A stretch of DNA of 64,000 bases from an uncultured Flavobacteriales bacterium (GCA_946480085.1 CAMLHZ010000007.1:62001-126000), one strand, 5' to 3'; counted from the first letter of the stretch, positions 36,310 to 45,669 are shown. A program made the numbers and translations. Notes: generated by a model from the sequence alone, not told the origin.

Positions 36310-37317
36310 ATGAAAACAATAACAAAACTTTTCGTCGCAGTGTGCCTCTTCATCACAGGAGAGGCATTTGCGCAATTTGGTCCAGTGCCAGCCCGGAACG
36401 GAATTATCGACGGCGTCTATCTTCCGGAAAATATCCCGACTAAACGATTTGTTCCATACGAATTTGTGCGTGAAGCGGATGTGATGTGGAGTAAACGTGT
36501 TTGGCGGAACATCGATATGCGTGAAAAGATCAATCACCCACTTTATTTACCATTCGATCATCATACACCTTCCGGACAATATGTTCGAGATGGTAGCAGA
36601 TGGAGTTTATGGACAATACTTCGATACCATATTGTAAACGGAGACTTAACAGTATTTTCGGCTTATAATCCGTTGCAGTTTGATATGTTAGACGGAGATC
36701 AATTCAAGTACCCAATTGCTCCGGAGCCTGGGAAAGACTATTATACAGATTCCGTTTTCAGAGATGAAGTATTTCGTTACTTAGGCAATGTTGGTCTACA
36801 ATCGGATATACCAATTCCAACATATGACGGTGAAGGTGATTCTATGCGATTTGTAAATGGTAACTGGGAATATGTATATTATCCTCCCGATACCACCTGG
36901 CTTGATTCACAGGATATTGTTTCGTATCATTTGAAAGAGGATTGGTTCTTCGATAAAGAGCGTTCCGTAATGGATGTTCGAATTATTGGAATTGCTCCAG
37001 TTGCATACAAATATCAGGTTGATCCTGTTACAAGTAAGAGAACGATTACTGGAACAGAAGAGAAGTTTTGGATTTATTTCCCACGTTGCAGGTATATTCT
37101 GAATAATTATTTCACCTATAATGAACGGAATGATGCACAATGGATGAGTTACGATGATTTGTTCATGAAGCGGAAGTTTAATAGTACCATTTATAAAGAA
37201 AGTAATGTTTTCGATCGATCAATAGACAGTTACAGAACTGGTGTTGATGCTTTGATGGAATCGGAAAAGATAACAGAGGAGATCCGGACTTTCGAAAGCG
37301 ATGTTTGGAATTTTTAG
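36310..37317 (+). CDS. T9SS ring protein GldN (PorN), copy 2 (GldO-like)
   Basis: 335 residues with a signal peptide ending at AFAQF (about 21). It matches GldN copy 1 along its whole length (READVMWSKRVWRNIDMREK, SRWSLWTILRYHI, LDGDQFKYPIAPEPG, KEDWFFDKERSVMDVRIIGI). It begins 16 nt after gldM copy 2. F. johnsoniae has a comparable gldN paralogue called gldO that is partly redundant with gldN; here gldM is duplicated too. The ATG at 36310 opens the signal peptide and is preferred to the longer frame starting at 36232 in gldM. A terminator follows at 37331. Confidence 0.92.
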   Translation: MKTITKLFVAVCLFITGEAFAQFGPVPARNGIIDGVYLPENIPTKRFVPYEFVREADVMWSKRVWRNIDMREKINHPLYLPFDHHTPSGQYVRDGSRWSLWTILRYHIVNGDLTVFSAYNPLQFDMLDGDQFKYPIAPEPGKDYYTDSVFRDEVFRYLGNVGLQSDIPIPTYDGEGDSMRFVNGNWEYVYYPPDTTWLDSQDIVSYHLKEDWFFDKERSVMDVRIIGIAPVAYKYQVDPVTSKRTITGTEEKFWIYFPRCRYILNNYFTYNERNDAQWMSYDDLFMKRKFNSTIYKESNVFDRSIDSYRTGVDALMESEKITEEIRTFESDVWNF

Positions 37318-37330
37318 TAATAGTGAAATA

Positions 37331-37358
37331 GGGTCGGCAATTGTTGACCCCTTTTTTT
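37331..37358 (+). terminator. Intrinsic terminator after the second gldMN pair
   Basis: GGGTC / GACCC stem extended by G-T and C-G pairs, followed by seven T. Confidence 0.8.
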
Positions 37359-37434
37359 ATAAATAGGATTTCAACCAATTCGAATTTCTCAAGTAATATT
37401 GCAACATTACTTTTTGCATAAATAACTGAAGCTT

Positions 37435-37746
37435 TTATGAATTCTTGCTTGAAATTTGATTCAGTTCGGTTAGAAAGTAATCCAAGATTTCTTCATTTAA
37501 GTGTAAAACATCAAAATGAACAAAATATTCGCATGTGACCAATCCCGATTTCCTTAAGCAATTGATATGTTGCGTCACTGTAGCATGATGTAGATTTAAA
37601 TGTGTTGGCAAATCTGTATTTCGAACAAACGAATACCTCTGAATTATGTCTATTATACGTTTTCTTGCAGGATGACCTAAAGCGGTCGCTATAAGCGTAA
37701 ATTTTATCTCGTCTTCTCCGTAATTATTCGGTTTTGTTAAGCCCAT
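37435..37746 (-). CDS. ArsR-like winged-helix transcriptional regulator
   Basis: 103 residues containing a single winged helix-turn-helix: TLIATALGHPARKRIIDII is the N-terminal helix pair, TDLPTHLNLHHATVTQHINCL the recognition region, and SGLVTCEYFVHFDVLHL the wing. No ArsR-type metal-binding CxC motif lies in the recognition helix, so it need not be a metal sensor; it may respond to a small molecule or act on another signal. It is convergent with gldN copy 2 and divergent from the ABC-F gene. Target unknown. Confidence 0.75.
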   Translation of the reverse strand: MGLTKPNNYGEDEIKFTLIATALGHPARKRIIDIIQRYSFVRNTDLPTHLNLHHATVTQHINCLRKSGLVTCEYFVHFDVLHLNEEILDYFLTELNQISSKNS

Positions 37747-37872
37747 TCTGAATAGTTTTTACTTTAAGTTATATCAAAACATCATTTTATACAAGAGCTC
37801 AATTGTTAAAAATCAAGGAAATTTATTGGTTTCAGACACAAGCGATTCGTACGTAAAAACCATACAATTCCG

Positions 37873-37880
37873 TACCTTTG
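37873..37880 (+). promoter_or_regulatory. -7 promoter box of the ABC-F gene
   Basis: TACCTTTG (TAnnTTTG) ending 3 nt before ATG 37884, so the mRNA would be leaderless. It overlaps the TTG start (37878) of the longest frame. Confidence 0.55.
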
Positions 37881-37883
37881 CGC

Positions 37884-39848
37884 ATGCTTGTTTTAGAAAA
37901 ATGTGGGATTCACTTCCCTCAAGGATTTCTTTTTGATGACGTGTCAGGTCAAGTCGTTTCTGGTAATAGAATTGGTTTGGTTGGTAAAAATGGCGCAGGA
38001 AAATCTACCTTACTTCGATTAATTGCTGGAAAAGAGACACTTTCAACCGGGAAAATTCATCGTGAGAAAGGAAGTACAATTGGATTTTTGACACAAGACA
38101 TTGTTATTGATACTACACAGAAAGTATTCGATTATATCTTTTTTTCCAACGAACAATTGAATCGTCTTCGTTCACGAATTGATGATATTAATAAAGAACT
38201 GACGAATAGAACCGATTATGAATCTGATTCTTACTTGGGATTGTTAGATGAGTTGAACGCGCAAAACGATCAATTTGCAATTCTTGACGGTTTTCAATGG
38301 GAAGAGAAAATTGCTTCTGCATTAAGCGGACTTGGATTTCAGTTGGAAGATTTCCATAAAAAATTGGATGAATTTTCCGGTGGATGGAAAATGAGGGCGG
38401 AATTAGCGAAGATTTTAGTGAACCGACCAAGTTTATTACTGCTCGATGAGCCAACGAATCACTTGGATATTGTGTCCATTCAATGGTTGGAAAACTATTT
38501 GTCCAAGTTTGAAGGAGCTGTGATTGTTATTTCGCACGACAGACTTTTCTTAGATAACGTTACGAATAGAACGTGGGACATTGCTCTCGGTAAATTGCTC
38601 GACTTCCCTTATTCTTATTCGCGTTATAAAGAGCAAAGGGCAGAAGATTTGGAACGATTGGCTGATGCGAAAAAGCAACAGGATAAAGATATCAAGCATA
38701 CACAGGAGCTAATTGATAAATTTCGCGCAAAGAAGAATAAAGCTGCTTTTGCCCAGTCGTTGATAAAAAAATTAGAGCGTACCGAGCGAATTGAAGTGGA
38801 ATCTGATGCGATTGCGCGTTTGAATATTTATTTTCCTTTGAGCGTTCAGCCAGGAAAATTAGTTCTGGAAATGGAACATGTTGGGAAAACCTACGGTGAT
38901 AAAACCCTGTTTCAAGACATTTCTATTTCTGTTGGACGTGGAGAAAAAATTGCTTTGTTAGGACCAAACGGAGTGGGTAAATCAACATTGTTCAAGTGTT
39001 TGATGAACGAAATTGAGTTCGATGGACAAGTGAATCATGGTCATCAGGTGAAAGTAACATACTTTGCTCAAGATCAGGCTGAACGTTTGGATAAGAATAA
39101 AACTGTTTTGGAGACCGTTGATGATGTTGCAGTAGGTGATATTAGAAAGGATTTACGTTCTATTCTGGGAGCGTTCTTGTTTTCCGGAGAAGATGCAGAT
39201 AAGAAAGTGGCGGTGCTTTCCGGTGGGGAGAGAACAAGATTAGCTTTGTGTCAGTTGTTATTGAGCCCGTCGAACGTTCTAATCCTTGATGAGCCAACAA
39301 ATCACCTGGATATTCAGAGTAAGCAGGTATTGAAGAAAGCACTACAGAAATATGAAGGAACGTTCCTAATTGTTTCCCACGATAGAGAGTTTTTAGATGG
39401 ACTGACAAATAGAATTTGGGATATCGAGAACAAAACCTTGAAAATTCATCATTTTGGTGTTTACGATTATTTACAGCGTAAATTGGGAACGTCACCAAAT
39501 GAAACGGAGAAATCGAAGGTAACTGAAAAGATCAGCGAGCGGCCTGCACTGAGCGGAGTCGAAGTGAGTCGAGATGACAATAGTAAAATCTCGAACGAAG
39601 AACGAAAGGAACAGAAAAAACAACGAAATAAATTGCAGAATCAGGTAAAAACGCTTGAGGAAAAGATCAAAAGTTTGGAAGTGGAAACAAAAAAACTTGA
39701 AGCAGATCTTTCAGAGGCGGATTTTACCGATATGGAAAAAACAGGTCCAATTCTAAAGGCTTTTGAGGAGGCTAAAAGCAAATTGGATTATTATACGGAA
39801 TGTTGGATGCAAAGTTCAGAAGAACTTGAACAATTGATCGAATTATGA
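37884..39848 (+). CDS. ABC-F family ATPase (Uup/EttA-like)
   Basis: 654-residue soluble protein with two ABC domains and no transmembrane segment; ABC-F proteins act on ribosomes in translation control or antibiotic protection. Domain 1 has Walker A GKNGAGKST and signature FSGGWKMR with Walker B LLLLDEPTNHLD. Domain 2 has GPNGVGKST, LSGGERTRLALCQ and VLILDEPTNHLD. The inter-domain linker is basic and helical (KAAFAQSLIKKLERTERIE). A C-terminal coiled coil (about 575-650) follows a linker that contains a translated dispersed repeat (39546-39579). ATG 37884 is used. The next gene overlaps by ATGA. A Uup-type role is likely from the C-terminal coiled coil, not proven. Confidence 0.9.
   Translation: MLVLEKCGIHFPQGFLFDDVSGQVVSGNRIGLVGKNGAGKSTLLRLIAGKETLSTGKIHREKGSTIGFLTQDIVIDTTQKVFDYIFFSNEQLNRLRSRIDDINKELTNRTDYESDSYLGLLDELNAQNDQFAILDGFQWEEKIASALSGLGFQLEDFHKKLDEFSGGWKMRAELAKILVNRPSLLLLDEPTNHLDIVSIQWLENYLSKFEGAVIVISHDRLFLDNVTNRTWDIALGKLLDFPYSYSRYKEQRAEDLERLADAKKQQDKDIKHTQELIDKFRAKKNKAAFAQSLIKKLERTERIEVESDAIARLNIYFPLSVQPGKLVLEMEHVGKTYGDKTLFQDISISVGRGEKIALLGPNGVGKSTLFKCLMNEIEFDGQVNHGHQVKVTYFAQDQAERLDKNKTVLETVDDVAVGDIRKDLRSILGAFLFSGEDADKKVAVLSGGERTRLALCQLLLSPSNVLILDEPTNHLDIQSKQVLKKALQKYEGTFLIVSHDREFLDGLTNRIWDIENKTLKIHHFGVYDYLQRKLGTSPNETEKSKVTEKISERPALSGVEVSRDDNSKISNEERKEQKKQRNKLQNQVKTLEEKIKSLEVETKKLEADLSEADFTDMEKTGPILKAFEEAKSKLDYYTECWMQSSEELEQLIEL
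39546..39579 (+). repeat. Dispersed CTGAGCGGAGTCGAAG repeat inside the ABC-F gene
   Basis: GCACTGAGCGGAGTCGAAG followed by TGAGTCGAGATGACA, translated in frame as PALSGVEVSRDD in the linker before the C-terminal coiled coil. The same core occurs in intergenic DNA at 51432-51456 and, interrupted, at 50034-50076. Confidence 0.75.
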
Positions 39849-40639
39849 TAAAGGGATTAATCTCAAAAATGAGAACGGAATTTGGAAGTCCGATTCAATA
39901 TACATTGGAATTAGAACAATCCATTCCTATGAATCAGTTCATTGGAAAGTCGATTCGTTTAACACATACGGGAGTGATTCTGTGTGAGAATTGTGGTAAA
40001 AGAACCAAGACCTCATTCGGACAAGGTTTTTGTTTCAACTGTTTTCAAACTGCTCCTCAGGCCTCTCCGTGTATTATCAATCCTGAATTGTGTCGGGCGC
40101 ATTTGGGCGAAGGTCGAGACGTGGAATGGGAACAACTGAATCACAACCAGCCGCACGTGGTTTATTTGGCCTCAACGGATACGGTGAAGGTTGGAGTAAC
40201 GAGAACGAGTCATTTGTTTACCCGCTGGATGGATCAGGGAGCTCATCAAACCATTATTCTTGCCGAAACAGCGAATCGTTTTGAAGCCGGACAAATTGAA
40301 AAGGCATTAAAAGCGGAGATGAATGATAAAACCAATTGGCAGCGAATGCTCAAAAATGAAATTGATGAATCCATTGATTTGATTGAAGAAAAAGGTAGAG
40401 TGGAAGACATGCTGCCTTTCGATTTACGCGATTTCGTAAGCGACAGAGACGATGTCATCCGCTTTGAGTATCCCGTTCTTTCCTTTCCTGATAAAGTGAA
40501 AAGTGTTGGTTTTGATAAAACTCCCGTTGTTGAAGGAACATTGAAAGGAATTAAGGGACAATACTTGATTTTTGAAGATAATTCAGTGATCAATATCCGT
40601 AAGCACACGAGCTACGAAGTCATTTTTGAAGCGCTGTAA
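39845..40639 (+). CDS. DUF2797 family protein with Cys4 zinc-binding motif
   Basis: 264 residues. A CENCGKRTKTSFGQGFCFNC segment (about 43-62) can bind zinc. VVYLASTDTVKVGVTRTSHLFTRWMDQGA (split here: VVYLAS, VKVGVTR, RWMDQGA) resembles the start of a GIY-YIG nuclease-like fold, an inference I cannot test. DUF2797 proteins have no established function. The gene overlaps the ABC-F stop codon by ATGA, so the two are translationally coupled. Gap 40640-40838 downstream holds purine-rich repeats (GAGAGAAAAACGGAAAG facing CTTTCTCCTTTCTCTTTC) but no gene. Confidence 0.78.
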   Translation: MIKGLISKMRTEFGSPIQYTLELEQSIPMNQFIGKSIRLTHTGVILCENCGKRTKTSFGQGFCFNCFQTAPQASPCIINPELCRAHLGEGRDVEWEQLNHNQPHVVYLASTDTVKVGVTRTSHLFTRWMDQGAHQTIILAETANRFEAGQIEKALKAEMNDKTNWQRMLKNEIDESIDLIEEKGRVEDMLPFDLRDFVSDRDDVIRFEYPVLSFPDKVKSVGFDKTPVVEGTLKGIKGQYLIFEDNSVINIRKHTSYEVIFEAL

Positions 40640-40838
40640 GAGAGAAAAACGGAAAGCCAAAAGAGGAAAGAATGTGCTAGGAGTAATTTTACTTAAAGCG
40701 TTGATTGGTCCTTTGTCCTTTCTCCTTTCTCTTTCGTCTATTAGATGTTAAAAAATCTCCCGTTAATTTCTGCTAAAACAGTGCTGAATTCGCATAATCC
40801 TACTACTTTTAAAACTCAAATAGAAAAAACAATTACCC

Positions 40839-41507
40839 ATGTTTGATAAAAACGAATTTCACAAATACGCAACAAAGCATGCCGGAATTTCTAGTATGCA
40901 CTTGGATAGCTACATAGAGTCTTCTTTAACTCCATACATCATTGAAGAACGTCATTTGAATATGACTCAAATGGACGTTTTTTCACGTCTGATGATGGAC
41001 AGAATTTTATTCCTTGGAACTGGAATTAATGATCAGGTTGCTAACATTATCAATGCTCAATTGTTGTTCTTGGAATCAGTTGATGCTAAAAAGGACATTC
41101 AAATTTACTTGAATTCTCCAGGAGGATCGGTTTACGCTGGTTTGGGAATTTATGATACCATGCAATACATTAAGCCAGATGTAGCAACAATCTGTACAGG
41201 AATGGCAGCTTCTATGGGAGCGGTGTTGATGTGTGCAGGTGCTGAAGGAAAAAGAACAGCATTGAAGCATGCTCGTGTAATGATTCACCAACCGCTTGGT
41301 GGTGCACAAGGACAAGCTTCTGATATCGAAATTACAGCTCGCGAAATTCAAAAATTGAAGAAAGAATTGTACGATATTATTGCGCATCACTCAAAACAGA
41401 CTTACGAAAAAGTTTGGGAAGATTCAGATCGCGATTACTGGATGACTGCCGAAGAAGCAAAAGCTTACGGAATGGTTGACGAAGTCTTGACTCGCAACCC
41501 GAAATAG
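40839..41507 (+). CDS. clpP: ATP-dependent Clp protease proteolytic subunit
   Basis: 222-residue serine peptidase forming the two-ring degradation chamber used with ClpX. Ser125 in GMAASMGA and His150 in RVMIHQPLGG are the catalytic residues; the Asp is further downstream (DRDYWMTAEEAKAYGMVDEV region). IYLNSPGGSVYAGLGIYDT is conserved. An N-terminal extension of about 25 residues is probably removed. clpX follows after 77 nt, but a stem-loop terminator lies between, so clpX may be only partly co-transcribed. Confidence 0.96.
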   Translation: MFDKNEFHKYATKHAGISSMHLDSYIESSLTPYIIEERHLNMTQMDVFSRLMMDRILFLGTGINDQVANIINAQLLFLESVDAKKDIQIYLNSPGGSVYAGLGIYDTMQYIKPDVATICTGMAASMGAVLMCAGAEGKRTALKHARVMIHQPLGGAQGQASDIEITAREIQKLKKELYDIIAHHSKQTYEKVWEDSDRDYWMTAEEAKAYGMVDEVLTRNPK

Positions 41508-41531
41508 TCTACATTTGCAAAAACTATTAAG

Positions 41532-41565
41532 AAGTCATCCTAATTTATGTTAGGGTGACTTTTTT
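41532..41565 (+). terminator. Terminator/attenuator between clpP and clpX
   Basis: 12-bp stem AAGTCATCCTAA / TTAGGGTGACTT (one G-T), TTTATG loop, six T. It ends 19 nt before clpX. Confidence 0.8.
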
Positions 41566-41584
41566 GTCGAAAGAAACTACATAC

Positions 41585-42802
41585 ATGTCAAAGAGAGAAA
41601 CATCATGCTCATTCTGTGGTCGTCCACGTAACCAGGTTGGTTTGCTAATTGCAGGTCTTTCTGGTCACATTTGTGATAATTGCATTGTACAAGCCCGTTC
41701 AATTGTTGACGAAGAAATTACGTCCAAAACTTCAGAATCCGCCCCGGTAAACATCCTGAAGCCTATTGAAATTAAAGAGAAATTAGATGAATATGTAATT
41801 GGTCAGGAAGATGCTAAAAAAGTACTTGCCGTTGCCGTTTACAATCATTACAAACGTTTAAATCAAACCAAGATCGACGATATCGAAATCGAGAAGTCGA
41901 ATGTAATTATGGTTGGTAGAACAGGAACCGGAAAGACACTTTTGGCAAAAACCATTGCTAAAATGCTGAATGTTCCTTTTTGCGTTGCAGATGCTACGGT
42001 TCTCACTGAAGCAGGTTACGTTGGTGAAGATGTGGAAAGCATTCTTTCACGTTTGCTTCAGGCAGCAGATTACAATGCTCAGGCAGCTCAACACGGAATC
42101 GTTTTTATTGATGAGATTGATAAAATTGCACGTAAAAGTGATAATCCATCAATAACAAGAGATGTTTCCGGAGAAGGTGTTCAGCAAGCATTGTTAAAGT
42201 TGTTAGAAGGCGCTTCTGTAAATGTTCCGCCTCAGGGAGGAAGAAAACATCCGGAGCAGAAAATGATCACGATCGATACGAAAAACATCCTTTTCATTTG
42301 TGGAGGAGCGTTTGACGGAATCGAGAAAATTATTGCTCGTCGTGTAAATACACAAACTATTGGTTTCGGTCAGGCAGAATCTGTTCGAATTGATGGAGAT
42401 AACTTCTTGAAATACATCAATCCAACGGATATCAAAACGTTTGGATTAATTCCCGAATTGATTGGTCGTTTCCCGGTATTAACGTACTTGGAACCATTGG
42501 AAGCTAAGAGCTTGAAACGAATTCTTACTGAGCCGAAAAATGCGTTGATTAAGCAATATGCTCGCTTGTTCGAAATTGATGGTATCCGTTTGACATTCGA
42601 TGCTGAAGTACTTGACTTCATTGTTGAAAAAGCGATGGAATTCAAATTGGGAGCTCGTGGATTGCGTTCTATCTGTGAAGCAATTCTTACCGATGCAATG
42701 TATGATTTACCATCCAAGAAAGAGAAGGAATACCGTGTCGAAATTGAATACGCAAAAAATCAGTTTTCAAAAAGCAAAATCGCTCGATTGAAAGTAGCTT
42801 AG
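41585..42802 (+). CDS. clpX: ATP-dependent Clp protease ATPase subunit ClpX
   Basis: 405-residue AAA+ unfoldase that feeds ClpP. The N-terminal zinc-binding domain has Cys8, Cys11, Cys30 and Cys33 (CSFCGRP, CDNC). Walker A is GRTGTGKT at 111-118 (canonical GPTGSGKT), Walker B is [14 protein letters not shown], and the ClpP-docking loop (IGF-type) is IGFGQAE. ATG 41585 begins MSKRETSC; the earlier in-frame start at 41555 lies in the terminator tail. Followed by a terminator at 42832. Confidence 0.96.
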   Translation: MSKRETSCSFCGRPRNQVGLLIAGLSGHICDNCIVQARSIVDEEITSKTSESAPVNILKPIEIKEKLDEYVIGQEDAKKVLAVAVYNHYKRLNQTKIDDIEIEKSNVIMVGRTGTGKTLLAKTIAKMLNVPFCVADATVLTEAGYVGEDVESILSRLLQAADYNAQAAQHGIVFIDEIDKIARKSDNPSITRDVSGEGVQQALLKLLEGASVNVPPQGGRKHPEQKMITIDTKNILFICGGAFDGIEKIIARRVNTQTIGFGQAESVRIDGDNFLKYINPTDIKTFGLIPELIGRFPVLTYLEPLEAKSLKRILTEPKNALIKQYARLFEIDGIRLTFDAEVLDFIVEKAMEFKLGARGLRSICEAILTDAMYDLPSKKEKEYRVEIEYAKNQFSKSKIARLKVA

Positions 42803-42831
42803 AAAGTCAAAAGTTAAAAATCAAAATAGTG

Positions 42832-42863
42832 AATCCCTCTTCTAATCGGTTGAGGGATTTTTT
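42832..42863 (+). terminator. Intrinsic terminator after clpX
   Basis: AATCCCTC / GAGGGATT stem with a 12-nt loop, followed by T6. On the far side lies a dispersed repeat. Confidence 0.85.
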
Positions 42864-42874
42864 GTCTGTAGTCT

Positions 42875-42928
42875 GTCAGTTCGAGTGATTTTCGGAATGT
42901 AATGGAGAAAAATGTATCGAGAACGACG
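42875..42928. repeat. Dispersed TCAGTTCGAGTGATTTTC...TATCGAGAAC repeat
   Basis: TCAGTTCGAGTGATTTTCGG and AAAAATGTATCGAGAACG bracket a short spacer; TTCGAGTGATTTT and AAAAATGTATCGAGAA are imperfect inverted repeats. This is the type of short palindromic repeat scattered between genes in many Flavobacteriales. It lies between the convergent clpX and trmB. Confidence 0.6.
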
Positions 42929-42930
42929 GA

Positions 42931-43611
42931 CTAATGAATTTTAAAAGAACAATACTTGATCACAGCGCCTTTGGCTGTAAACAGTTGCTCGTAGTGTGTT
43001 TTGATGTGAAGAATATCCCTGATTTTTGGGTCTAACTCAGCCGGAATACTGTGATATAAATCATGTCTTAACTCTACAACCGTGTATTTGTGTTCTTCAA
43101 TCTGCTCTAAAGTTGATTCGAACAAAAGATCTGAATCTGTTTTCATGTGAACCAATCCACCGTTTTTTAGAATGCGCTGATAACGTTCTACGAAAAGTCG
43201 TGAACTCAAACGTTTTCTTGGTTTTTCTTTCTGTGGATCAGAAAAGGTTAACCAAATTTCATCGACTTCATTTTCTGCAAAATACTGCTCAATAAAATCA
43301 ACCTTTGCACGTAAAAAAGCAACATTGTTCATTCCTGCATCCAGCGCTTCTTTAGCACCAATGAACATTCGTGAACCTTTGATGTCTACTCCTATGAAAT
43401 TGCGCTCAGGATAATGTTTGGCCAAACCAACAGAGTATTCGCCCTTTCCACAGCCCAATTCCAAAACAATAGGATGATCATTTTTGAAAAAATCACTTCT
43501 CCATTTTCCTTTTAAAGGGAAATCTTGCGCCGGATTCGGCTCCAACGTGGGTTCGAAAACATTTGGAAATGTCTTCATTTCTGCGAATCTCTTGAGCTTG
43601 TTTTTTGCCAT
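42931..43611 (-). CDS. trmB: tRNA (guanine-N7-)-methyltransferase
   Basis: SAM-dependent enzyme making m7G46 in tRNA. 226 residues. Motif I is VLELGCGKGEYSVGLA, FIGVDIKGSRMFIG follows, and the hallmark DEIWLTFSDPQKEKPRKRL (normally W-x-x-F-P-D-P-x-x-K-x-R-H) has Ser in place of Pro and Gln in place of the following residue, a common Bacteroidota variant. VHMKTDSDLLFE and the C-terminal THYEQLF are also typical. A -7 box lies 8 nt before the ATG. Divergent from kup. Confidence 0.92.
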   Translation of the reverse strand: MAKNKLKRFAEMKTFPNVFEPTLEPNPAQDFPLKGKWRSDFFKNDHPIVLELGCGKGEYSVGLAKHYPERNFIGVDIKGSRMFIGAKEALDAGMNNVAFLRAKVDFIEQYFAENEVDEIWLTFSDPQKEKPRKRLSSRLFVERYQRILKNGGLVHMKTDSDLLFESTLEQIEEHKYTVVELRHDLYHSIPAELDPKIRDILHIKTHYEQLFTAKGAVIKYCSFKIH

Positions 43612-43619
43612 ATTGGGTG

Positions 43620-43627
43620 CAAAAATA
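43620..43627 (-). promoter_or_regulatory. -7 promoter box of trmB
   Basis: On the minus strand TATTTTTG (TAnnTTTG), ending 8 nt before the ATG; near-leaderless. Confidence 0.55.
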
Positions 43628-43699
43628 GGGATTATTTAAGTTTGTTTTTTACTGTGTAATTATCTGGCTTTTGAGTAATTTTATTGCAAAATACACAAC

Positions 43700-45664
43700 A
43701 TGTCAAAACACCATCATCACGCACTTTCGTTCGCGGGATTGATTATCACAGTAGGAATCATTTTTGGAGATATCGGTACGTCTCCACTTTACGTTCTAAA
43801 AGCCTTAACAAACAATAGAGAAATTTCAGAGAGGTTGATTCTTGGAGGATTATCCTGTGTGTTTTGGACCTTAACACTGCAAACCACGATCAAGTATGTC
43901 ATTATTACGCTTAGGGCTGATAACCGGGGTGAAGGTGGTATTTTTTCACTTTACACACTTGTCCGACGAAAGCATAAATGGCTTATTATTCCTGCAATGA
44001 TTGGTGGTGCGGCGCTTTTAGCGGATGGAATTATTACTCCTCCCATTTCTGTTTCATCGGCTGTGGAGGGACTTAAATACTTTAATCCACATATCAATAC
44101 CATTCCCATTGTAATTGGAATTTTGGTCGGAATTTTCGTCATACAGCAATTCGGAACAAAGTTCGTTGGAAGAGCTTTTGGCCCTGTAATGGTGGTTTGG
44201 TTTTTAATGCTTGGTACACTTGGTGTTTATGCTTTGAGTGCAGATTGGTCGGTTTTGAAAGCCTTAAATCCCGTTTATGCATTCGATTTATTGGTTAAAT
44301 ATCCCCAAGGATTTTGGTTACTAGGTGCAATTTTCCTTTGTACCACCGGAGCAGAAGCACTTTATTCTGATCTGGGACACTGTGGTAAAGAAAATATTCG
44401 TGTGAGTTGGATTTTTGTAAAATGTATGTTGATTCTGAACTACTTCGGACAAGGAGCGTTTTTATTAGGTGAGTCTGCAAAATCCATTGCATCAGGAAAT
44501 AAATTAATATTAGCTGCGAATGACAATCCGTTTTACCTGATTGTTCCGAAAGATTTCATGCTCGTTGCTATTATTATTGCAACTGCGGCAGCAATTGTCG
44601 CATCTCAAGCCCTTATATCAGGTTCGTTTACGCTTATCAATGAAGCCATTCGCTTGAATTTGTGGCCACGTGTTAAGATCAATTTCCCTTCTGATATTAA
44701 GGGACAGTTATACATTCCTTCCGTGAATTGGTTTTTACTTCTAGGATGTATTGGTGTTGTTTTCTTGTTTAAGAAATCAGAGAATATGGAAGCCGCCTAT
44801 GGTTTGTCAATCGTGCTCTGTATGATTTCTACCTCAATATTGCTCATCTTCTATATGGCAAGAAAGCACTGGAACCCTATCCTGAGATACAGTATGATCA
44901 TTGTCTTTTTCATTATTGAAATGGCCTTTTTGGTGGCTCAGGTTGAGAAGTTCCCACATGGAGGTTTTGTGACGCTGATTATTGCCTCCAGCTTGATTAT
45001 GATGATGTATGTCATTTATAAAAGCAAGATCATTCGTACAAGCTATTTGGAATTCGTGAAAATCAAAAATTTCCTTCCGGTTTTACGTAAACTTTCAGTT
45101 GATGATCAGATTCCGACTTATGCAACGCATTTGGTTTATTTGACAAGCGCTGAACGACCAGATGAAGTGGAATCGAAAGTGTTTTATTCCATAATGGAAC
45201 AACAGCCGAAACGCGCGGAACGCTATTGGTTCGTACATGTTTTGACTGCTGATGAGCCTTATACAAAGGAGTATAAAGTGACAATGCACGATAAGGAAGA
45301 TTTGATCAGAATAGACTTTAAGCTAGGTTTCAGAATTCAACCGAAACTGGACACCATGTTCAAACAAGTAGTTGAAGAGCTGGTTCAAAATGGAGAAATA
45401 GAAATTAAATCTCGTTACGCTTGTGAGTACCATCACAGTGATCATATCGGTGATTTCAAGTTCATAGTGATTCGTAAGTTCTTATCCAATGAGAACGAAT
45501 TGCCTTGGTTCCATAAAGTGATTTTGAATGCTTATTTCTTTATCAAAGGATTGAGTTTGTCTGAAAAAAATGAGTTTGGTTTAGATCCAAGTTCGTTCAT
45601 TGAAGAGAAGTTTCCATATGTCATTTCCAAGGCTGCTCCAATGGAGATGAAACGCATAGAGTAA
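43700..45664 (+). CDS. kup: KUP family potassium uptake transporter
   Basis: 654-residue inner-membrane K+/H+ symporter. GIIFGDIGTSPLYVLK in the first helix is the family signature (DIGTSPLY). About twelve transmembrane segments cover residues 10-450 (GGEGGIFSLYTLV, GAEALYSDLGHCGKENIRVSW, QALISGSFTLINEAIRL are conserved), followed by a cytoplasmic domain of about 200 residues. It has a His-rich start (SKHHHHALS). The glycosyltransferase gene starts 5 nt downstream, so the two are probably co-transcribed, although no functional link is evident. Confidence 0.94.
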   Translation: MSKHHHHALSFAGLIITVGIIFGDIGTSPLYVLKALTNNREISERLILGGLSCVFWTLTLQTTIKYVIITLRADNRGEGGIFSLYTLVRRKHKWLIIPAMIGGAALLADGIITPPISVSSAVEGLKYFNPHINTIPIVIGILVGIFVIQQFGTKFVGRAFGPVMVVWFLMLGTLGVYALSADWSVLKALNPVYAFDLLVKYPQGFWLLGAIFLCTTGAEALYSDLGHCGKENIRVSWIFVKCMLILNYFGQGAFLLGESAKSIASGNKLILAANDNPFYLIVPKDFMLVAIIIATAAAIVASQALISGSFTLINEAIRLNLWPRVKINFPSDIKGQLYIPSVNWFLLLGCIGVVFLFKKSENMEAAYGLSIVLCMISTSILLIFYMARKHWNPILRYSMIIVFFIIEMAFLVAQVEKFPHGGFVTLIIASSLIMMMYVIYKSKIIRTSYLEFVKIKNFLPVLRKLSVDDQIPTYATHLVYLTSAERPDEVESKVFYSIMEQQPKRAERYWFVHVLTADEPYTKEYKVTMHDKEDLIRIDFKLGFRIQPKLDTMFKQVVEELVQNGEIEIKSRYACEYHHSDHIGDFKFIVIRKFLSNENELPWFHKVILNAYFFIKGLSLSEKNEFGLDPSSFIEEKFPYVISKAAPMEMKRIE

Positions 45665-45669
45665 GAAGC

